NCBI GenBank assembly: GCA_021788565.1
Contig: JAJYKO010000009.1
Coordinates: forward strand, 1 to 21,391
DNA length: 21,391 nt
Direction: 5' to 3'
From: Chloroflexota bacterium
GTDB lineage: Bacteria > Chloroflexota > UBA6077
The notes beneath the pieces were generated by a model, which ran no database searches, was not told where the DNA came from, and worked only from the letters and a program-made list of their open reading frames with translations. Each line of letters begins with the position of its first letter. The first letter of the stretch is position 1. Of this stretch, positions 1-7,197 are shown one piece after another. Both the position numbers and the translations under genes were made by a program.

Positions 1-490
1 AGGCCGCGCCGTCCGACACGTTGCTGACGAGACCAAGCCGGTAGCCGCGCCTGCCCAACTCCTCGAGGACGGGGACCGTGCTGGGGTAAAGGTGCACGGA
101 CTGCTCCAGGCGGCGTCGCTCGATGGCGATCAGATCCGCGATTAGGTCAGGCGCGGGCTCCACGCCGAGCATCGCGAGGGTATCGGCCAGGTGGCCGGCA
201 AGACCGTTGCCCTTGCCGAGCATCCGGTCGTCAATGGACACCCTCCACGCACGCAAGAACTGCGGAAGCGAAACGCCAATCCTGGCCGCCAGTTCCCCGC
301 GCCCCAGGTCGGACTGCCCGACGTCCAGCCAGACGAGCGTGTCGTAGAGGTCGAATAAGATCGCCTTGAAGGATCGCCGTGCCTGGTAGGTCATCAAATA
401 GCTGCCAACTTCAGTCAGTGCCTCAACCCACGGGAGTGTGCCGGCGAAGTAGGTACCGGGGGGACTATACAGCTTCAGTCTGGGTGTCAT
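1..490 (-). CDS. HAD-family hydrolase, N-terminal part (runs off the window)
   Basis: A minus-strand reading frame stays open from the ATG at 490 to the left edge, giving 163 residues with no C-terminus. It shows HAD motif I as FDLYDTLV (around residues 46-53), with the nucleophile Asp and the second Asp two residues later replaced by Tyr. Motif II appears as LGLVSN (around 152-157), just before the edge. The helical cap between them fits the phosphoglycolate phosphatase/haloacid dehalogenase-like group, so a small-molecule phosphatase is likely, substrate unknown. The first 32 residues look unlike a HAD start. The ATG at 394 (MTYQARRSFKAILFDLYDTL) would place motif I near the N-terminus as usual and may be the true start, but neither start has a clear Shine-Dalgarno sequence. 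It is divergent from the TTT lipoprotein gene. Confidence 0.75.
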   Translation of the reverse strand, partial: MTPRLKLYSPPGTYFAGTLPWVEALTEVGSYLMTYQARRSFKAILFDLYDTLVWLDVGQSDLGRGELAARIGVSLPQFLRAWRVSIDDRMLGKGNGLAGHLADTLAMLGVEPAPDLIADLIAIERRRLEQSVHLYPSTVPVLEELGRRGYRLGLVSNVSDGAA

Positions 491-522
491 CAAGCTGCTT
501 GGGAGGTTGCGCCCGCCCGGTC

Positions 523-620
523 ATTGGTACATCGCAAATCGGACTCTAGTACAGTGACGTGGGTACCAATTGACACGGTCGTTGGCTTCTACCAGCTAAT
601 CAGGGCATCGGATAGACTCC
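523..620 (+). promoter_or_regulatory. Conserved 98-bp upstream element, copy 1
   Basis: This non-coding stretch matches 12568-12665 read on the minus strand at 70 of 98 positions without gaps. The longest block is ACAYGGTCGTTGGCTTCTA (573-591, one mismatch plus a degenerate edge). Three GTAC tetramers occur at identical spacing in both copies. It contains TTGACA at 570-575, but no good -10 lies 16-18 bp downstream, so an activator-dependent promoter is possible. It ends 122 bp before the TTT lipoprotein gene and so probably drives the plus-strand pair. Confidence 0.6.
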
Positions 621-628
621 TGGACATT

Positions 629-651
629 CCGCGGCACAGTTGGAGCCGCGG
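629..651 (+). promoter_or_regulatory. Leader hairpin upstream of the TTT lipoprotein gene
   Basis: CCGCGGC (629-635) and GCCGCGG (645-651) form a perfect 7-bp GC stem with a 9-nt loop, between the conserved element and the start codon. It may be a leader RNA structure or an operator. There is no T tract, so it is not a typical intrinsic terminator. Confidence 0.3.
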
Positions 652-742
652 TCTACTGACGGGCTGTCGCTCGCGGAACTTCGCACTTCCCCACGAGCAA
701 TGCTTCATTTTGGAGCTCGAGGGAAGAAATCAGGAGGAAGAT

Positions 743-1816
743 ATGAACCGCTATCTGGCTGCATTGGTGTTCTCCGCTCTGGCTGTGGTCATTCTCGTTG
801 CTGGATGCGCCTCAGCCGCCTCCGCCCCAGTCAAGGCTGCGTCTCCGCCAACGACGGCACCTGCGGCCACGAAGCCCGCTCTCGCTACCGCCCAGCCGGC
901 CACGTCCTCCGCGACCACCGCGGCATGGCCGGAGAAGGGAAAAACCATCACCATCATTGTTCCGTTCCCGGCAGGAGGAACGACAGACCTGGCCGCGCGT
1001 GTCCTGGCCACCTACCTACAGAAAGACCTGGGCACACCAGTCCAGGTAGTAGACAAACCAGGCGCGTCTTCTCAGGTTGGCCTTACAGAGTTGGCTCAGG
1101 CCAAACCTGACGGCTACACCATGGCCTACTTCATACTGCAGAATGCTATTCCCATATACCTTGATCCTTCGCGAAATGCAGGCTTCACACGGAAGAGTTT
1201 TGTGCCTATCGCGATGGTAGGTGAGGACCCAAAGATGGTGGCAGTTCAGGCCAGCAGCCCGTGGAAGACGATGAAAGATCTGGTGGATGCGGCGAAAGCT
1301 TCTCCCAATACGCTTACATTTGGGGCTGGTGGGGTACTGAGCCCTGAGGACATCTGGGGGCTCCAGCTGCAGCAGGCTGCGGGCATCAAGTTCTCCACCG
1401 TTCAGTTCGACGGCATCGCCCCCACGATGGCCGCGTTGTTGGGGGGCCAAGTGAATTTCGCCACTGGTTCCATGGGGGCTCTCGCCGGCCCGATGAAGGA
1501 CAACAAGGTCCGGGCGTTGGCAATAGCCGCAAACCGGCCAAGTCCGCTGGCGCCTCAGGTGCCGACTATCGACTCGCAGGGATATAAGGAATATTGTCTA
1601 CTCTCCAAGGCCATCGCTGTCCCCGCTGGCACTCCCCAAAATGTTGTCGATATTCTGTCAAACGCCGTCCAAAAGACGATGGCTGATCCAACGCAAAAGC
1701 AGAAGATCCTGGCAATGGACATGGATTACCAGTACACCGGTCCCGCCGAGACCACGGCCTACTGGGATCAATTGGAAAAGCAGATAGCCCCGCTCATTTC
1801 CCTGGCCAAGAAGTGA
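743..1816 (+). CDS. TTT-family (Bug/TctC-type) periplasmic solute-binding lipoprotein
   Basis: The 357-residue protein should capture a carboxylate-type ligand outside the membrane for a tripartite tricarboxylate transporter or a sensor. The start is ATG 743, set by AGGAGGA at 732-738; an in-frame opening further upstream has no ribosome site. A lipoprotein signal ends in VILVAGC with the lipidated Cys at residue 22. A roughly 40-residue Ala/Pro/Thr-rich linker follows, then the Bug fold: ITIIVPFPAGGTTDLAARVLA, a PDGYTM motif, and the C-terminal VPAGTPQNVVDILSNA motif. Length after processing is normal for the family. No TctA/TctB membrane genes are in the window, so the protein is an orphan binding protein here. 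It is probably cotranscribed with the following SDR gene, though a hairpin separates them. Confidence 0.9.
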   Translation: MNRYLAALVFSALAVVILVAGCASAASAPVKAASPPTTAPAATKPALATAQPATSSATTAAWPEKGKTITIIVPFPAGGTTDLAARVLATYLQKDLGTPVQVVDKPGASSQVGLTELAQAKPDGYTMAYFILQNAIPIYLDPSRNAGFTRKSFVPIAMVGEDPKMVAVQASSPWKTMKDLVDAAKASPNTLTFGAGGVLSPEDIWGLQLQQAAGIKFSTVQFDGIAPTMAALLGGQVNFATGSMGALAGPMKDNKVRALAIAANRPSPLAPQVPTIDSQGYKEYCLLSKAIAVPAGTPQNVVDILSNAVQKTMADPTQKQKILAMDMDYQYTGPAETTAYWDQLEKQIAPLISLAKK

Positions 1817-1879
1817 CGAGGGAGGCGGCGCAGAGCGTCGAGTGACCGTCCTGAAGAGGCAGGCGCCAGATTAGCAGAT

Positions 1880-1915
1880 GGGTAGGGACTTCGGGTCTGC
1901 CCGAAGTCCCTACCC
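1880..1915 (+). terminator. Perfect 16-bp hairpin between the TTT and SDR genes
   Basis: Positions 1880-1895 and 1900-1915 are perfect inverted repeats (16-bp stem, TCTG loop), 64 bp after the lipoprotein stop codon. No T run follows, so it may be a weak or Rho-assisted terminator or an mRNA-stabilising 3' structure. It could make the abundant binding protein more highly expressed than the downstream dehydrogenase, as is common for binding-protein genes. Confidence 0.6.
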
Positions 1916-1951
1916 GTCCGGCAGCCCACATTCATCACGAGAAGGTAAGAG

Positions 1952-2722
1952 ATGAAGCTCGAGGGGAAAGTGGCTCTGATAACGGGAGGAGCGACGGGGA
2001 TTGGTCGCGCAACTGCCCTCCTGTTCGCCAGGGAAGGTGCCCGCGTTGCTGTCGCCGACATCAACGAGGCCGAGGCAAACGAGACCGTCAGGCTGATTGA
2101 TCAGGCAGGTGGAGACGCCCTCTTCACGTATACCAATCTGGTCAACACGGCTGATGTGCAGCGGATGGTGAGAACCACGGCTGAAGCGTTTGGGAGGCTG
2201 GATATCTTCTACCACAACGCCGGCATCGCCGGGCCCGGCCTTCTCCAGTCTGTGACTGAAGAGGCTTACGACCTGGTTATGGACATTCACGTCAAGGCAG
2301 GGTTCTTCGGAGCCAAATTTGCTGCTTCCGAGATCAAGAAGGCGGGGGGTGGCTCAATCCTCTTCACCGGTTCGGGCCTTGCTCTGCGCCCTTCTCGTCA
2401 ATCCCCAGTCTATTCTGTGTCAAAGGCCGGCCTGGTCATGCTCGCCCGAACCCTGGCGGTGGCTCTGGCATCTGACGGTATCCGGGTGAACGTAGTATGC
2501 CCGGGCCCAATTGCCACCACCCCGCTGTGGAACGGTGTGCTTTCTCGCAACCCGAATACAGATCCCGAAGAATACGCCAGACTCCAGCTGCAGAACCGAC
2601 CCATAAAGCGCTTCTGTACTCCGGAGGAGGTGGCCCAAGCAGCCCTATACCTGGTGTCGCCCGAGGCAGCCTACATCACAGGCGTCGCATTGCCGATAGA
2701 TGGTGGCGGAGCAATGAGCTGA
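1952..2722 (+). CDS. Short-chain dehydrogenase/reductase (classical SDR)
   Basis: This 256-residue cytoplasmic NAD(P)-dependent oxidoreductase has the classical SDR layout. The cofactor motif is TGGATGIG (11-18), and Asp36 at the end of strand 2 favours NAD(H). NAG is at 89-91, the catalytic residues are Ser141, Tyr154 and Lys158 (YSVSK), and there is a PGPIATT motif after strand 6 and a C-terminal ITGVALPIDGG. The position of the tetrad Asn (usually NVKG) is His113, which is unusual. Start ATG 1952 has GAGAAGG just upstream. The gene follows the TTT lipoprotein gene and converges with the UbiD gene. Substrate cannot be assigned; a hydroxy-acid or alcohol intermediate of the neighbouring pathway is likely. 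Confidence 0.9.
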   Translation: MKLEGKVALITGGATGIGRATALLFAREGARVAVADINEAEANETVRLIDQAGGDALFTYTNLVNTADVQRMVRTTAEAFGRLDIFYHNAGIAGPGLLQSVTEEAYDLVMDIHVKAGFFGAKFAASEIKKAGGGSILFTGSGLALRPSRQSPVYSVSKAGLVMLARTLAVALASDGIRVNVVCPGPIATTPLWNGVLSRNPNTDPEEYARLQLQNRPIKRFCTPEEVAQAALYLVSPEAAYITGVALPIDGGGAMS

Positions 2723-2747
2723 GAACCGCGAGCGGCGGATTGCCTCC

Positions 2748-2773
2748 GGCCTGTAGGCCAAAACCTACAGGCC
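2748..2773. terminator. Hairpin between converging operons
   Basis: GGCCTGTAGG (2748-2757) and CCTACAGGCC (2764-2773) form a perfect 10-bp stem with a 6-nt A-rich loop. The site lies where the plus-strand SDR and the minus-strand UbiD genes converge, and the UbiD stop codon (2765-2767) is inside the stem. It probably terminates both transcripts, although neither side has a strong T tract. Confidence 0.55.
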
Positions 2774-4201
2774 AAACTTCGCCCTGACCTGCTCGAGCAG
2801 TTCCAGCCTGCTTCGAAGCGAGGGAGGAAACTGATCCCGCCAAGGATACGGCTTGCAGGCGTAGATTATCGCCCGGGATGAGGTAATCTCGCCGCGAGCC
2901 CTCTTCTCCGGCGATAGAAGTGGATCAGAGCGCATCCCCCAGCATCCATCGATGATGTCGATGGACGTGGCCGGATCGCAGCGGGTCGCGATCGCCCACT
3001 GCACCTCGCCGATATTCGACGGGTCGATATCTTCGTCCACGACTATCACGTATCTGTTGATACGGTCATATCCGCTCGACGCTGTCATACCCACTAGCTT
3101 GGCATGTCCCGGATACATCTGCCTGATGGATACTATCGTGAGTAGAGATCCCCTGCCCTCAGCGGAGATCCAGACACCTCTGATCCCAGGTAGTTGAGCA
3201 TCTAGCCTGTCCCACAGGGCCGCCGCGGAGATTAGAAACGAGCCGTTGTACAAGTCGAATGGTCCTACGTTGACCGGCGCCCCCAAGATTATTGGGTCGC
3301 TTCTATGCAGCACAGCTTTTGCCTTGAACACCGGCTCAGGCCTCGAGTCGCCAGCGACGTACCCCGCCCATTCCCCCATGGGGCCCTCCGGCCTGGTCTC
3401 TCCGCCTGGCAATGCTATCTCACCCTCCAACACTATCTCGGCCGTCGCCGGGATCGGAAGGCCAGTAGTCACCCCGGTCACAACCTCCACCGGCTTGTTC
3501 CGGAGGCCTCCAGCGTAGTCATATTCGCTCACCTTCCAGGGCACCGCGGACGTAGTGGACGAGTACCAAAGAAGCGGGTCTTGTCCGCACACGATCGCCG
3601 CGGGCACGGTGAGGCCCCGCTCCCAATACTTCCTCCTGATCAAAGCCCCATGGTGCCCGTCGACTATGTGGACGGTTGCGGTCGCCCCGTCGAAAACCTG
3701 GACCCGGTAGCACCCCAGGTTGACCCATCCCTCGTCGGGATCCCTCAGGATGACCATGCCGCCGGTGACTATGTAACGGCCCCCGTCGAGCTCGTGCCAC
3801 CTCGGGACAGGGAACTCGAGAATGTCCACGTCTGCCCCTACGTGCACGTTCTCCATCACAGGCCCGGTGCCTACATCTACGGGAGGCACCAGCTTGACAC
3901 CCTTGAGTCGCCCCCGTATCGCTCGAACTAGGTCTATCCCCTTCGCGTCGAGCGGGAGCCCGAGCGCCAGAGCGATCCGCACGGGTGTGTTCAACACGTT
4001 GGACGCCACCCGGTATCCTCGCGGATACCCGGGGATGCTGTCGAATACGAGCATCGGCGAGTCAGGTATCTCACACTGCAACTCGGTTATAGCGCCGATT
4101 TCCAGGTTCCAGTCCGCACCTTCTATCACCCTGAATCGGTCAATTTCCCTGACCAGGTCTATGTACTCTCTGAGGTCGTTAAACTGCGGGGACTCCACCA
4201 T
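2765..4201 (-). CDS. UbiD-family prenylated-FMN decarboxylase/carboxylase
   Basis: This 478-residue protein is a full-length UbiD-family enzyme, which reversibly decarboxylates unsaturated or aromatic acids using prenylated FMN. By my hand alignment to fungal Fdc1, every key residue is present. Metal/cofactor ligands are Asn161, His184 and Glu226; the catalytic Arg-Glu-Glu set is Arg166, Glu272 and Glu277 (NLGCYR, DGHHG, SEYDYAGG and EGPMGEW motifs). Start ATG 4201 has AAGGAG about 8 bp upstream. It is the last gene of the ten-gene minus operon, separated by 98 bp from the COG1058 gene, so an internal promoter is possible. The prenyl-FMN maker UbiX is not in the window. Substrate is not predictable; a carboxylated aromatic or enoic acid would fit the surrounding genes. 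Confidence 0.92.
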   Translation of the reverse strand: MVESPQFNDLREYIDLVREIDRFRVIEGADWNLEIGAITELQCEIPDSPMLVFDSIPGYPRGYRVASNVLNTPVRIALALGLPLDAKGIDLVRAIRGRLKGVKLVPPVDVGTGPVMENVHVGADVDILEFPVPRWHELDGGRYIVTGGMVILRDPDEGWVNLGCYRVQVFDGATATVHIVDGHHGALIRRKYWERGLTVPAAIVCGQDPLLWYSSTTSAVPWKVSEYDYAGGLRNKPVEVVTGVTTGLPIPATAEIVLEGEIALPGGETRPEGPMGEWAGYVAGDSRPEPVFKAKAVLHRSDPIILGAPVNVGPFDLYNGSFLISAAALWDRLDAQLPGIRGVWISAEGRGSLLTIVSIRQMYPGHAKLVGMTASSGYDRINRYVIVVDEDIDPSNIGEVQWAIATRCDPATSIDIIDGCWGMRSDPLLSPEKRARGEITSSRAIIYACKPYPWRDQFPPSLRSRLELLEQVRAKFGL

Positions 4202-4299
4202 GTCAGTGCTCCTTCAGTTCGACGCTTGGAGGGTGAGACAGAGGATATCCACGATGGGGAAACACAACCCAATCCATAGCAAATGCCAAGGGGTGCAAT

Positions 4300-5172
4300 C
4301 TAGCTTATCAGCTTTGCTCGCAAGGTACTGGCTAGCGTCTCCGCGAGCGTCGCTTTGCCCCACCGCTCCGCCAGGCCTTGCACCAGAACGGGCGCCGCGA
4401 GTTGTACTTCGTCATGCGGCCCCGGCAGCGCAATAAAGGTTGTCGAGTCGAAGGTGCCCACGGCGACCCTCACGCCGTCCTTCTGATGTCTCCAATGACC
4501 GTGAGGGTAGTGGACGATGTACGGCGTGGCGGCGCTGGGATCGAGAGTCGTGATGGCTTCGACGAGGTGGTCCTTGTCCTCCGCTCCAACCCCTCCCGTC
4601 GTTATCACCAATCCGTAGCCCATGCCGGCCGCTCGCCGCAGCGCTCCGATCACCCCATCCAGCGAGTCAGCCAATGGGCTGCCGGAGACAACCTTGTAGC
4701 CCCAATCGGTCAGCAGGGAGTTCAGAAAGGATGTGTTCGTGTCCTCGATATTTCCCTTTACAATCTCGTCACCCGTGGGAAACACCATCGCGCGAAAGCG
4801 AATGGCATCGCTGATCTGCTGACTGATACTGGCGACCCTGGTGCTCAGTCCGTCGAGGTGATCCTGGCTCAGGCTGACCATCCCCAGAATACCTTCTGAA
4901 CGAATCGCGGTCTTGTCGCTGACCGTCACCCCCTCAACCGCTCCGAGCGCCTGAAGCAGCAACTGCTCTCTGCCGGCGATCTGTTCCATCGGCACGGTTG
5001 TTCTGAGAATGTCCATGGCGACGGTACCTGGACGCACATCTATCACCGCAACGTGACGCGGATCCAGACCCAGAGCGATGGCCACTGAGTTGGCCAACCT
5101 GTCCAGATTCACGTGATCGAGGACAATGTCCTCGATGAGGAGCTCGGTCTTATCAAGAAGGTGAAAGTCCAT
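4300..5172 (-). CDS. COG1058 (CinA N-terminal/MoaB-like) molybdopterin-binding-fold protein
   Basis: The start is placed at ATG 5172 (290 residues). A longer frame reaches 5289, but it would overlap most of the preceding gene's end. The C-terminal half is a MoaB/MogA/CinA-type domain: FPTGDEIVKGNIEDTN (131-146), then TTGGVGAEDKDH (191-202) and a PGPHDEV loop like the PGxPxEM of CinA. The N-terminal 120 residues (TELLIEDIVLDHVNLDRLANS...) belong to no domain I recognise. Known COG1058 members hydrolyse ADP-ribose-type pyrophosphates or bind molybdopterin. There is no CinA amidohydrolase domain and no other Mo-cofactor gene nearby. It overlaps the NadC-like gene by 20 bp, suggesting tight coupling and possibly action on the same nucleotide-like compound. 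Confidence 0.75.
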   Translation of the reverse strand: MDFHLLDKTELLIEDIVLDHVNLDRLANSVAIALGLDPRHVAVIDVRPGTVAMDILRTTVPMEQIAGREQLLLQALGAVEGVTVSDKTAIRSEGILGMVSLSQDHLDGLSTRVASISQQISDAIRFRAMVFPTGDEIVKGNIEDTNTSFLNSLLTDWGYKVVSGSPLADSLDGVIGALRRAAGMGYGLVITTGGVGAEDKDHLVEAITTLDPSAATPYIVHYPHGHWRHQKDGVRVAVGTFDSTTFIALPGPHDEVQLAAPVLVQGLAERWGKATLAETLASTLRAKLIS

Positions 5173-6007
5173 CTTCGCACACCCTGATATCGAAAACGTC
5201 GTAGCGGAAGTCGAGGAGAGGCGCATCAAGTATCGCTCGCCCGATGTCCACCACATCTGTATCCTCGCGCTGGAGCCGCTCGAGATCACCCAGGGTCAGG
5301 TTGCCCGCAAAAGCTATCTCCACTTCGCTCCGCAGGCCTTCCTGCGTCAGCACAGTCGAGACCGCTCTCAGGTCATCGATCCGGCCCGTGTCCACCATCA
5401 GTATGTGCGCGCCACATCTGGCAGCGGCTATCGCTTCTTCGGAAATCGGAGCGGTCTCGCCGCGCAATTGAATCGCGACGGTCCGGCCTGGTAGCCTCGC
5501 CGCACTCTCCATTGCCGCGACGATGGAGCCGAGAATCCGGATGTAATTCTTGTCCAGGTAGAGAAACGGGTCGGGTGCGATACGAGCGTCAAGGCCGCCC
5601 GCCCTGAGCGCATCTCGCAGCTGGTCCTTCATGCTAGCCGGCATCTTCTTCCAGCCCCCACATACCACCCGCAGACGCCCCGCCTTCGAGCGCGCCGTGT
5701 GGGCGGCGGTCGCTACCCCTGACACCTTTGCCACCGTGCCGAGTAACGAGTCTTCACCTCGCACGACCTGCACGGGATTCCCAGCGACCAGGGCAACAAT
5801 GCTCCCGGGCGGGACCCTTGCGCCGGAAGATACGTAGGTCGCAATGCGCAGTCCCAGCGTCTTCGCTTGATGCTCGAGGGCCTCTATGCCGGCGACGACG
5901 CCGCTTTCGGTACAGACAACCTTGGCGTGCACGACACTTCGGCTCACATCCCCAAGGATTGTCTGAGGAACGTCCACGAGTGATGGTTCGAGTGCTTTCC
6001 GAATCAA
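5153..6007 (-). CDS. Divergent NadC/ModD-like (quinolinate phosphoribosyltransferase family) protein
   Basis: This 284-residue protein has the NadC fold pattern. There is an N-terminal sandwich domain ending in PPGSIVALVAGN, then the signature helix SLLGTVAKVSGVATAAHTA (87-105), and barrel motifs CGGWKKMP (116-123), GGLDAR (137-142) and LDKNY (151-155). By family knowledge NadC makes nicotinate mononucleotide from quinolinate and PRPP. Here several substrate-binding positions differ in my alignment: the Arg of the helix motif is Asp86, TRKT became GWKK, the His of GGGxxHR is Ala141, and IKDNH became LDKNY. It is therefore likely a paralogue with another substrate, as is ModD, rather than a housekeeping NadC; nadA/nadB are absent. 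It overlaps the aldolase gene by 4 bp (ATGA) and the COG1058 gene by 20 bp. Confidence 0.75.
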   Translation of the reverse strand: MIRKALEPSLVDVPQTILGDVSRSVVHAKVVCTESGVVAGIEALEHQAKTLGLRIATYVSSGARVPPGSIVALVAGNPVQVVRGEDSLLGTVAKVSGVATAAHTARSKAGRLRVVCGGWKKMPASMKDQLRDALRAGGLDARIAPDPFLYLDKNYIRILGSIVAAMESAARLPGRTVAIQLRGETAPISEEAIAAARCGAHILMVDTGRIDDLRAVSTVLTQEGLRSEVEIAFAGNLTLGDLERLQREDTDVVDIGRAILDAPLLDFRYDVFDIRVCEDGLSPS

Positions 6008-6768
6008 GGTTCCACCTTGGAGCAGAAGTCCTTCACCTGACGGGCAAAGGCATCTCTGATCACCAGCGGCGCAGAGGTCGTGAAGTATCGGACTCCCAGA
6101 TCCCTCAGCCGTTCTATCCTGGTCCAGTCGCTGATATGAACCCCGGGAACTTTACCGGCAACCGCAATTGCCGAGACCAGTCCCTCTACCAGCGGCACCA
6201 TGCCAGCGTCGTTTGGCGAGTCATATCCATAGTCGATGGAGAGATCGCTGGTGCCGATGAATACCACGTCGACACCACCCACTTCCAGGATGGCGGCCAG
6301 ATTCTCCACTCCAGCGCGCGACTCGACCTGTATGGCGGTAACGAGTTCCCGCTGCGCGCTCTCCCTTGTGGCCCGCGGAGAGCGAAAACCGTAGGATGCG
6401 GCCCTCGTGCCTGAACCCCACCCGCGCTTACCGGCTGGCGGGTATTGGCTGAATTGGACAGCCATACTCGCTTGGGAGACCGTTTCCACCTGAGGAACCT
6501 GAATCCCGTCCGCGCCCATGTCCAGCGCAGACTGAATCGAGCGTGCCTCCTGGTCAGCTACACGAACGACGCAGGGCACATTCGTGGCCCTGCAAGCCCT
6601 CAGACAACCCTCTAAGCCCTCGGGGTTGAAGACCCCGTGCTCCATATCCAGGATGACAAAATCGTATCCAGCGTGTCCCAGCATCTCGACCAGGGCTGGC
6701 GACGAAATGCCGACAAAGGTGCCCAGCGCCGGTCGGCCACCGGCGCGAAGATTACTCTTCAAATCCAC
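6004..6768 (-). CDS. HpcH/HpaI-family class II aldolase
   Basis: This 254-residue enzyme belongs to the metal-dependent pyruvate aldolase family that cleaves 4-hydroxy-2-oxo acids into pyruvate and an aldehyde. The HpaI active-site set is intact: Glu43-His44 (DMEHG), Arg69, Glu149 (QVES) and Asp175 (IGTSD). The positions nearly match HpaI numbering. The start is GTG at 6768 with GGGAGGC about 9 bp upstream. The stop overlaps the NadC-like start by 4 bp, and the cupin gene ends 49 bp upstream. It is the clearest carbon-carbon cleaving step in the operon and suggests that a hydroxy-oxo-acid intermediate is split to feed central metabolism. Confidence 0.92.
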   Translation of the reverse strand: MDLKSNLRAGGRPALGTFVGISSPALVEMLGHAGYDFVILDMEHGVFNPEGLEGCLRACRATNVPCVVRVADQEARSIQSALDMGADGIQVPQVETVSQASMAVQFSQYPPAGKRGWGSGTRAASYGFRSPRATRESAQRELVTAIQVESRAGVENLAAILEVGGVDVVFIGTSDLSIDYGYDSPNDAGMVPLVEGLVSAIAVAGKVPGVHISDWTRIERLRDLGVRYFTTSAPLVIRDAFARQVKDFCSKVEP

Positions 6769-6817
6769 AGGATCAAGCCTCCCGCGGCACAGGATTGCGC
6801 ACGGCTCTTTGCCCGCT

Positions 6818-7150
6818 CTATGTTAGAAAGTCCTCCCGAATCGGCGAGAAGACATCCAGATTCAGAACGGGAACGCTGCCGGTGACCTCCAGGCTGTGGG
6901 GAACGTCCGGTGGGACCAGGACAACGTCACCGCCAACCAGGTCCAAGACCTCATCTCCCAGGACGAACCTGCACGTTCCCGCCACGATATAACACAGCTG
7001 CTCGTGGGGATGGTGATGCAGGTTCGGCTTGGATCCGGGCCGCAGTTCGTTCAGAACCATCATGCACTTTTCTCCGCTGAACACCCTGCGATCCACTCCG
7101 CCCCGTGACACCGATCGCTTTATGCTGTTCCAATTGGCTGTGGTTGCCAT
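6818..7150 (-). CDS. Small single-domain cupin
   Basis: The start is ATG 7150 (110 residues), because GGAGGA lies 8 bp upstream at 7159-7164. A longer frame to 7225 would run into the preceding gene. The cupin motif 1 is HHHPHEQ (metal ligands around His47, His49, Glu50/Gln51) followed by the YIVAGTCRF strand. Motif 2 is GDVVLVPPDVPHS with His85. Such one-domain cupins bind a divalent metal and act as isomerases, dioxygenases or ligand sensors; sequence alone does not say which. It sits between the LarA-like and aldolase genes. Confidence 0.88.
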   Translation of the reverse strand: MATTANWNSIKRSVSRGGVDRRVFSGEKCMMVLNELRPGSKPNLHHHPHEQLCYIVAGTCRFVLGDEVLDLVGGDVVLVPPDVPHSLEVTGSVPVLNLDVFSPIREDFLT

Positions 7151-7197
7151 CGCTTGATCCTCCAAATTCGTTCCTGGAGCCGCTACGTCGACGGCCG

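Noticed and set aside
570..592. Sigma-54 (-24/-12) promoter in the conserved upstream element
   Set aside because: The GG...GC spacing is 9 bp in copy 1 and 10 bp in copy 2, and the flanking bases do not fit the TGGCAC/TTGC consensus.
3305..3931. A 208-codon plus-strand frame inside the UbiD gene
   Set aside because: It is a shadow of the UbiD coding frame, has no ribosome site and its composition (many Pro, Arg and His) is not protein-like.
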